Assembly: GCA_029262635.1 (NCBI GenBank)
Contig: JAJCZA010000023.1
Coordinates: 1-64,000 of the forward strand
Direction: 5' to 3'
Source: Vampirovibrionales bacterium
Lineage (GTDB): Bacteria > Cyanobacteriota > Vampirovibrionia > Vampirovibrionales > Vampirovibrionaceae
Length of the DNA: 64,000 bases
Part shown: one piece after another, positions 58,200 to 64,000 of the stretch
How positions within the stretch are numbered: the stretch's first letter is position 1
Layout of the letters: every line of letters begins with the position of its first letter
Program-made: the position numbers and the translations under genes
The notes under the pieces: generated by a model
Databases searched by the model: none
Seen by the model: the letters and a program-made list of their open reading frames with translations, nothing else
What the model was told of the DNA's origin: nothing

Positions 58200-59558
58200 A
58201 TGGGAGATAATCCATTGCCTGAATTATCGATGTTTCTTTGGCTGTTTTCGGGTGTTCTACTCGGTCTACTGATGGCTGGATTTTACCTAACTCAGAAACA
58301 TCAGCGGGCCAGAGAGAAAGTGCAGGCTGATACTCAGACCTATCAAGAAGAAACAGCCGGTGAACTGGCTAAAATACCTTTCTATCACGAACGGATTCAG
58401 CAGCTCGAAACTGAAAATCAGCGATTGCGAGAAGTCAAAGAGCAATTCCATGCCGAAAAAACCAGAGCCGAAACATTGCTCTCCGAAGCAAAAACCATTG
58501 AAGTCCGAATGCTGGAAACCTTTGAAAACCTGAGTCACAAGATTTTAAAATCTCAAAAAGCGGAATTTGAGGAAGAAACCCTAGGTACCAACCAAGAGCA
58601 CAAAAAATCCATTGAAGCCCTGATTAAGCCTTTGAGTGAGCTAATCGAAAAGGGGCAAGAAAAGGTCAATGAGCTGGAAAAAGACAATTTAGAAACCCGG
58701 GTTTCTCTTCAGGAAGCTATCAAAGGGGTGGTTAAACGAACAGAAGAGCTGCATAATACCAACACGCGCCTGGCCAGTGCGCTTTCCAACAGCAAGGGTC
58801 GGGGCGATTGGGGTGAACTTGAATTGATCCGGCTTTTGGAAGCTTCCGGGCTGGTCGAAGGCATTCACTACGAAAAACAGGAAACCGAAAAGGGCGTTCG
58901 CCCGGATATTAAGGTGTATCTGGCTAACGGGCGCTTTCTTTATGTGGATGCCAAGACAATCATGGTTAATCTAGAACGTTTGGCCGGAGCTTACGACGTC
59001 GAAAACCCGGAAGAACAAGTCCAGGAACGGAAACGGCACGCCAAAGCATTGGAAGAGGAAATAAGAAAACTTAGCCTGAAGTCGTATGAAGAGCTCATCA
59101 GTGGAAGCGTTGATTTTGTCGTGCTTTATGTTCCTCGGGTTTCCATGTTGCAAGTTGCGCTCGAAGAAAAACCGTCTCTCATGGAAGAGTCTTTTCAAAG
59201 AAAAATCATTCTGGCTAGCCCGCTCAACCTGATGGCGATCCTTAAAACTGTTTCCTACGGCTGGCAGCAGGATAAACTGTCACGTAATGCCGATGAAATT
59301 CAGGCTCTTGCCGTGGAACTTCATAAGCGTTCCGCCACGTTTCTCGAAAAATTTCAGAAAATCGGCCAGCGTCTTGATGCGGCCACTGACGCTTACGATG
59401 ATGCCACCAAGAGTTTTCAGGGGCGGATGGGATTTATTCCTCAAATGAAAAAAATAGAGGAGCTGGGTGCCCGATCCAAAAAAGCCTTGCCCGAAGCGCT
59501 GGTTATGGATGTGGAAAGTATGGATGTTGAGCCTTCGAAATACGTCGTCAAGCCATAA
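58200..59558 (+). CDS. rmuC: DNA recombination protein RmuC
   Basis: 452 residues from the ATG at 58200 (a TTG at 58194 is in frame). An N-terminal membrane anchor (MFLWLFSGVLLGLLMAGFYL) is followed by a long coiled coil and the RmuC domain: LASALSNSKGRGDWGELELI, RLLEASGLVEGIHYEKQ, RPDIKVYLANGRFLYVDAKT, FVVLYVPRVSMLQVALEEKP. RmuC limits inversions and is a predicted PD-(D/E)xK-like nuclease, with VDAKT fitting that motif. Confidence 0.93.
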   Translation: MGDNPLPELSMFLWLFSGVLLGLLMAGFYLTQKHQRAREKVQADTQTYQEETAGELAKIPFYHERIQQLETENQRLREVKEQFHAEKTRAETLLSEAKTIEVRMLETFENLSHKILKSQKAEFEEETLGTNQEHKKSIEALIKPLSELIEKGQEKVNELEKDNLETRVSLQEAIKGVVKRTEELHNTNTRLASALSNSKGRGDWGELELIRLLEASGLVEGIHYEKQETEKGVRPDIKVYLANGRFLYVDAKTIMVNLERLAGAYDVENPEEQVQERKRHAKALEEEIRKLSLKSYEELISGSVDFVVLYVPRVSMLQVALEEKPSLMEESFQRKIILASPLNLMAILKTVSYGWQQDKLSRNADEIQALAVELHKRSATFLEKFQKIGQRLDAATDAYDDATKSFQGRMGFIPQMKKIEELGARSKKALPEALVMDVESMDVEPSKYVVKP

Positions 59559-59670
59559 CATTTCCTATTTCTGCGATTTTTATCCTCCATTGGGTCCCCT
59601 CCATTCGGAGCAAATTTAGGTCTAAAATCCATATTGGGCCTGAGTTAGCGCTATAATAAAAAGAAAGCAA

Positions 59671-60765
59671 ATGGGTTCTGTTAATTGGGAATACTGGATT
59701 CTACCTGTGTATTTTAAAATTAAAAAAATGACGCTGATCACCCTGTCGGCTCTCTTAACTCTCCGGTTTTTTTTTCTTATCGGCGACCCGAGGGTTTTCC
59801 ACCTGGACATGGATCAGGGATTGCCACTTTATAGCCAAATGACCGGCTTAATTGATGTGACATACCTGATTACCAATCTAGTACTCATTCCCGTGAACGG
59901 GTTGTTTGACTTAATTTTTCTAATGATTCCTGCCTTTCACACAGCTTATTTTCCCGCCCTACCAGCCTCTGAGTTAACCCGCTATCCGGGTGTTTTTGAC
60001 TGGCTAGCGCTTTTTTCCATTGGTCTTGTGTGGTTAATTAGTCCAGCAATGGATCAGGCATACGCTCTATCTCGAAACACCCTTTGGAAAATGTTTGTCG
60101 AAATGTCATTTGCCGGAAAAAAGCATGCAATTTACCAAGATACTCTTAAGAAACGTGCAAAAGACCTGATGAAATTAAACGTGGAGTATCGAAACCTTTC
60201 GAAAGAGACCAGCCAACTGAAAGACACCGTCATTACAGACGAACTGACCCAGATTTATAACCGGCGATTTTTCCACCAGAAAATGGAAGAATTATTCTTG
60301 AGAGCCAAGCAAAATAAAACACCACTAAGCGTGATTATGATGGACATTGATTATTTTAAAAATATCAATGATAAATACGGCCACTTGATGGGTGATACGA
60401 TTCTTAGAGACATTGCGATGGCGATTCAGAAAACAACACCCAGTAATGCTTTTCTGACCCGGTTTGGAGGCGAGGAGTTTGCCATGATCTTGCCCGGTCA
60501 TAAAATTGAAAAAATCACGGCCGTCACCCGGACGGTTCAAAAAGGGGTTGCGAGCTTAACTTTTGAGGGAGCCCCAGAGCTAGAGGTGACGATTAGTCAA
60601 GGGGTTGCTCATTTGGATTTTGCGGATGAGCTGGCCAATGCGCTAGACGAATTTAATGATTTTGTCCGTTTTGCTGATGATGAACTCTACCGGGCAAAGC
60701 TTGCCGGGCGAAACACCATTTGTCTGAATCACCTGAAAGCGGCCAAGGACCAGGTGAACACCTGA
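59671..60765 (+). CDS. membrane-bound diguanylate cyclase (GGDEF)
   Basis: 364 residues. Three membrane segments (LITLSALLTLRFFFLIGDPR; ITNLVLIPVNGLFDLIFLMI; LALFSIGLVWLISPAMDQAY) frame a small sensor region. A coiled coil leads to the GGDEF domain: DELTQIYNRRFFHQKME, MMDIDYFKNINDKYGHLMGD, and the active-site RFGGEEFAMILPG. It makes cyclic di-GMP from GTP. The product-inhibition R-x-x-D site before GGEEF is absent. Confidence 0.9.
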   Translation: MGSVNWEYWILPVYFKIKKMTLITLSALLTLRFFFLIGDPRVFHLDMDQGLPLYSQMTGLIDVTYLITNLVLIPVNGLFDLIFLMIPAFHTAYFPALPASELTRYPGVFDWLALFSIGLVWLISPAMDQAYALSRNTLWKMFVEMSFAGKKHAIYQDTLKKRAKDLMKLNVEYRNLSKETSQLKDTVITDELTQIYNRRFFHQKMEELFLRAKQNKTPLSVIMMDIDYFKNINDKYGHLMGDTILRDIAMAIQKTTPSNAFLTRFGGEEFAMILPGHKIEKITAVTRTVQKGVASLTFEGAPELEVTISQGVAHLDFADELANALDEFNDFVRFADDELYRAKLAGRNTICLNHLKAAKDQVNT

Positions 60766-60860
60766 TACTACGGTTTATAACGTTCTATGTCACAACCCCT
60801 TGGCGAGAGTCCCTTCTTTGAGGCATAATGAGAATAATCCCCTGATTATTTGAGCGTATT

Positions 60861-61667
60861 ATGCCTCCCGTGCTAAACCCCGAAACTCAACATAAAAACA
60901 GTGTTTATGGCCCTGTCAAGTCGTGGCGGTTAGGTCAATCTCTTGGTGTTGATCTTCTTCTGGAAACCTCGATATGCTCTTTCAACTGTATTTATTGTCA
61001 ACTGGGCGATATTCAAAATAAGACCATCGAGCGGAAAATCTATGTGGAAACCGATCAAATCGAGCGGGATTTTAAAAACAGCAACTGGCAACACGCCGAT
61101 GTGATAACCCTTAGCGGGAGTGGTGAACCCACTCTAGCTCTGAACCTGGGTGAAGTCATCTACATGCTGAAGGAATACAGCGATAAGTCTGTTATGGTAC
61201 TCACCAATGGTACGACCCTCAAATATTCAGCTGTTCGGCAGGACTTGAAACTCGCCGATACGGTCTCGATTAAACTGGATGCGGGCAGTGAAGAGGTCTT
61301 TCAGCGAATGAATCGACCGGTTCCCGGTGTTACGCTGGATAGCGTCATTAAAGGAGCGGAAGCTTTTAGAAAAGAGTACACCGGCAAACTCTGTTTACAG
61401 TGTATGTTTATGCCGGGAAACCTCTTTGAAGCTGAAGCCATTGCGGAGATAGCCAGCAGGATTCAGCCTGATGAAATTCAGCTGAACACGCCAAAGCGTC
61501 CTTACCCTCAAGGATGGTTCCCAGAAACTCGCGGCTCTCATGACCGAACGGACTTCCCGGCCAAGACGCTTCGGGTGGTGAGCTCAGAGGAAGCTCAGCA
61601 GCTTCAGGCTATTTTCTCCCAAAGAACAAACGCCCAACTGGTTTCCGTTTATCGAGAAGAAGACTAA
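60861..61667 (+). CDS. radical SAM protein (COG0731 type)
   Basis: 268 residues. ETSICSFNCIYCQLGDIQNK carries the C-x3-C-x2-C cluster that binds a 4Fe-4S centre. VYGPVKSWRLGQSLGVDLL and VITLSGSGEPTLALNLGEVI follow the family pattern, as does SIKLDAGSEEVFQRMNRPVP. Such proteins are annotated as wyosine-like or molybdopterin-like radical SAM enzymes; the true reaction in bacteria is unclear. Confidence 0.85.
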   Translation: MPPVLNPETQHKNSVYGPVKSWRLGQSLGVDLLLETSICSFNCIYCQLGDIQNKTIERKIYVETDQIERDFKNSNWQHADVITLSGSGEPTLALNLGEVIYMLKEYSDKSVMVLTNGTTLKYSAVRQDLKLADTVSIKLDAGSEEVFQRMNRPVPGVTLDSVIKGAEAFRKEYTGKLCLQCMFMPGNLFEAEAIAEIASRIQPDEIQLNTPKRPYPQGWFPETRGSHDRTDFPAKTLRVVSSEEAQQLQAIFSQRTNAQLVSVYREED

Positions 61668-61706
61668 AGAAGCGGCAGAATTAAGAAAAATAAAGGGAGG
61701 CCTCTG

Positions 61707-62738
61707 TCATTTAATGGCGTGTGATGTCCCTGCTGGGATTCGAGAAAAGACCTCGTGCCGTATATCTTGGGTAATCGGGTTAAAAAAGGCGGACGAAGCA
61801 ACCATGGCCGCATTATCCGTGCAGTACTTTAAAGCAGGAATATACAGGTTGTCATCGGGGTTTTCATTGGTCCATTGTTGGAATCGATTGCGAAGCCCCC
61901 AGTTGGCCGAAACTCCGCCCGCGATAGCGATGGTGTTTATCCCATAGGCTTTGGCACAGGACAGGGTTTTTTGGAAAAGAGTTTTTACGACCGTGTGTTG
62001 AAAAGAGGCGCAAATGTCTTTTTTAATGACTTCTAAATCGTTGTGGTCCTCTTTGCCTCTGGCTTTACAAGCGTTTTCGTAAGTCCGCATGGTTGCGGTT
62101 TTTAATCCGCTAAAGCTGAAGTCATAGGGGCTTTTCAGCTTGGCTATGGGAAGGGGGTAGGCTTTGGGATTACCTGATTTCGACAGCTTATCCACAGCCG
62201 GACCGCCCGGAAAGCCCAATTCTAAAAGCCGCCCTATCTTGTCGTAGGCTTCTCCCACAGCATCATCCAGCGTTTCTCCCAAAATTTCCGTTTCCTTGTA
62301 GCTTTTTACGTGGATGAGCTGAGTGTGACCCCCGCTTACTAATAAGCATAAAAACGGTGGCTTTAAGTCGCTTTCCAGATAATTGGAACACACATGGGCA
62401 TAGAGATGGTGTACTCCCCGAAAGGGTTTTTCCGCAATCAGACTCAATGTTTTTGCCGTGTTGGCGCCAACCAGCAGTGAACCGATAAGCCCCGGGCCAA
62501 GCGTTGTTGAGATGCAGTCCAGATCCGAGAGCTTTAGTTCCGCTTCAGTCAAAGCTTTTTCGACACAAGCGTTCATTGTTTCAATATGTTGACGTGCCGC
62601 TGTTTCCGGTACAACACCGCCAAATTGGGCATGTATGTCCGTTTGAGTGTAGATGACATTAGAAAGAACGTGCCGTCCATCTTCTACAATGGCCGCCGCT
62701 GTTTCGTCACAACTAGTTTCTAGGGCAAGAATACGCAT
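61707..62738 (-). CDS. tsaD: tRNA N6-threonylcarbamoyladenosine transferase TsaD
   Basis: 343 residues from the ATG at 62738, where MRILALETSCDETAAAIVED begins the conserved sequence; the frame upstream to 62786 is hydrophobic and spurious. The metal site is HHLYAHVCSN (H-x3-H); other motifs are LVSGGHTQLIHVKSYKETEI, LGETLDDAVGEAYDKIGRLL and IAGGVSANWGLRNRF. It transfers threonylcarbamoyl to A37 of tRNAs that read ANN codons, together with TsaB/TsaE, which are not in this window. Confidence 0.95.
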   Translation of the reverse strand: MRILALETSCDETAAAIVEDGRHVLSNVIYTQTDIHAQFGGVVPETAARQHIETMNACVEKALTEAELKLSDLDCISTTLGPGLIGSLLVGANTAKTLSLIAEKPFRGVHHLYAHVCSNYLESDLKPPFLCLLVSGGHTQLIHVKSYKETEILGETLDDAVGEAYDKIGRLLELGFPGGPAVDKLSKSGNPKAYPLPIAKLKSPYDFSFSGLKTATMRTYENACKARGKEDHNDLEVIKKDICASFQHTVVKTLFQKTLSCAKAYGINTIAIAGGVSANWGLRNRFQQWTNENPDDNLYIPALKYCTDNAAMVASSAFFNPITQDIRHEVFSRIPAGTSHAIK

Positions 62739-62852
62739 AAGGCTACTATGGTACCAAGAAAAAAGAAATAAAAAGCCGGAAAACAAAAGTCGTTTTGTCT
62801 AAGTCAGGAAGCATTTTTGATTTTGGGTTACAATACCAAAGTAGCGATTATT

Positions 62853-63941
62853 ATGATCATAAGGCTTCTTTTAAACGTGTCACTCTTTACCTCTTTTTGG
62901 GCACCCTGTCGACAATTGGCAAACACATTAAAACCCTATGGGGTTTTAGTTATGTGTGTTGTTTCTCTGGTCGTTGTTAACGGCGCTTTCTATCTTTTAT
63001 TTCCAGCTCAAGGTCACCATCCTTGGAAGGCTCTTGATGCGATTAATCCATTTAACCCGTCTTCAAGGATTCAGGCGGCTTACATCTACCAAAACAGAAC
63101 GCCAGATAAGGTTCTTGGCGATTTCAATTATATGATGGGCTCTCAACTTGCGGCACGGGGACAGCTCATTGCGGCGGAGACCTTTTTAGCGAAGGCCAGT
63201 GTATTAAAGCCAAACGACAGTACTGTACAACTTATTTATGGCTCTGTTCTCGAATCTCTCGGAAAGCTAGAGCCCTCTGTTGCTATCTATCAGAAAGCGA
63301 TTGATGCGGCTCCTGGGGAAGTAGCCGGGTATTATCGCTTAGGAATGCTTTATGACAGAATGGGAAAAACCCATAAGGGGATTGACCTTCTCCATCAGGC
63401 GCTTCTCGTTGAGCCGGATGACGCTTACCTGAATTACGATATTGGCGTTCTTTACTCAAAATCGGGTGATTACCAAGGGTCGGCTACTTACTCAAAACGG
63501 GCTTTTCTGGCAGACGATCAGTTTGCTGAAGCTTATAATAATTATGGGTATGCCCTCGGTAATTTAGGACAGTATGAAGACGCATTAGAAGCCGTGGATA
63601 AAGCGTTGGAACTCAAACCCGATAACGCAGCCTCTTTGGATACCCGAGGGTTTGCCCTGCAGGGCCTTCGGCGTTACAAAGAAGCCCTAGTTGAGTATGA
63701 AAAAGCCCTGAAGCTAGATCCGGCTATTGGTGAAATTTACCTTCATCGCGCTCAGACGCTCCAAAAAATGGCCCGCCTGAAAGAGGCTCTCGATAGCTAC
63801 TCAAAATATTTACGGCTTGAACCGAAGGCACCGGATCGCCCTGACGTTGAGAGAATTATGACCGAACTCAAGGAAACATTGGGTATTGAAGAAGCTCAGA
63901 AAGAAATAAGCCCAGAAGGGGCACCCATTCATGGTCAATAA
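62853..63941 (+). CDS. membrane-anchored TPR protein
   Basis: 362 residues from the ATG at 62853 (a TTG at 62817 is in frame). A membrane segment (VLVMCVVSLVVVNGAFYLLF) is followed by about seven tetratricopeptide repeats, for example AVAIYQKAIDAAPGEVAGYY, AYNNYGYALGNLGQYEDALE and ALDSYSKYLRLEPKAPDRPD. A protein-interaction scaffold exposed outside the cytoplasm. No partner visible in the window. Confidence 0.82.
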   Translation: MIIRLLLNVSLFTSFWAPCRQLANTLKPYGVLVMCVVSLVVVNGAFYLLFPAQGHHPWKALDAINPFNPSSRIQAAYIYQNRTPDKVLGDFNYMMGSQLAARGQLIAAETFLAKASVLKPNDSTVQLIYGSVLESLGKLEPSVAIYQKAIDAAPGEVAGYYRLGMLYDRMGKTHKGIDLLHQALLVEPDDAYLNYDIGVLYSKSGDYQGSATYSKRAFLADDQFAEAYNNYGYALGNLGQYEDALEAVDKALELKPDNAASLDTRGFALQGLRRYKEALVEYEKALKLDPAIGEIYLHRAQTLQKMARLKEALDSYSKYLRLEPKAPDRPDVERIMTELKETLGIEEAQKEISPEGAPIHGQ

Positions 63942-63967
63942 GATGTTCCTGAAAAGCCGATTTTTTT

Positions 63968-64000
63968 TCAGAGGCGGGCGTACCGCCCTCTTCCCTCTGG
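63968..64000. other. hairpin after the TPR gene, cut by window end
   Basis: GGCGG-GCGTA-CCGCC lies ~30 bases after the TPR gene, with a pyrimidine-rich flank. It may be a terminator but the following tract is not a clean T-run. Confidence 0.4.

Overview
The window looks like a chromosomal segment of a low-to-mid GC bacterium. The first 26 kb are mobile DNA and the remaining 38 kb are mostly ordinary chromosomal genes. Several unrelated proteins share a short N-terminal F-S/G-G-K/R-like motif after a disordered leader. I associate that habit with the non-photosynthetic Cyanobacteriota (Vampirovibrionia/Melainabacteria). The cyanobacterial-style GlgC, the DesC-type desaturase and the ergothioneine genes are compatible with this, but I could not check any database and the assignment is tentative.

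Region 1 (1-3358) is accessory DNA. A leftward operon encodes an XRE repressor, a ribbon-helix-helix-like protein and a small membrane protein. Facing it is a rightward operon with a NYN nuclease and a YHYH-domain protein. After these comes a 21-residue hydrophobic peptide gene with a very strong ribosome binding site that resembles a type I toxin. The region ends in a 47-nt 3' fragment of tRNA-Pro(UGG).

Region 2 (3398-23921) is an integrated element bounded by the direct repeat CATCCCGAC, the acceptor end of that tRNA. A large serine recombinase ends in the left repeat. Joining the two ends in silico extends it in frame by 28 codons that now lie stranded at the right end, so attP sits inside the recombinase gene. 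Cargo: a tightly packed type I restriction-modification operon (HTH protein, HsdM, phosphoribosyltransferase-like protein, NADAR-HsdS fusion, HsdR) and a trailing unknown coiled-coil protein; an unknown/winged-helix gene pair followed by three exact-period 10-bp direct repeats; a replication operon (small proteins plus a primase-helicase); a Kelch-type lipoprotein; and two phage-type genes. The NADAR-HsdS fusion with the PRTase-like gene is the most unusual system here.

Region 3 (23922-26133) holds a pentapeptide-repeat protein, an unknown protein, and what looks like the tail of a second recombinase gene, probably a trace of another element.

Region 4 (26134-64000) is core chromosome: Sel1 protein, DEAD-box helicase, fatty acid desaturase, GlgC, CoaBC, tRNA-Leu(CAA), bL31 with a long charged tail, RF1 coupled to an O-methyltransferase, an SLH-like lipoprotein, a PLP decarboxylase, a crotonase, RecQ, an acyltransferase, EgtB/EgtD, a nitroreductase, two duplicated repeat proteins, an RsbU-like phosphatase, DXR, RmuC, a GGDEF protein, a radical SAM protein, TsaD and a TPR protein. 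Between them lie lineage-specific secreted or low-complexity proteins.
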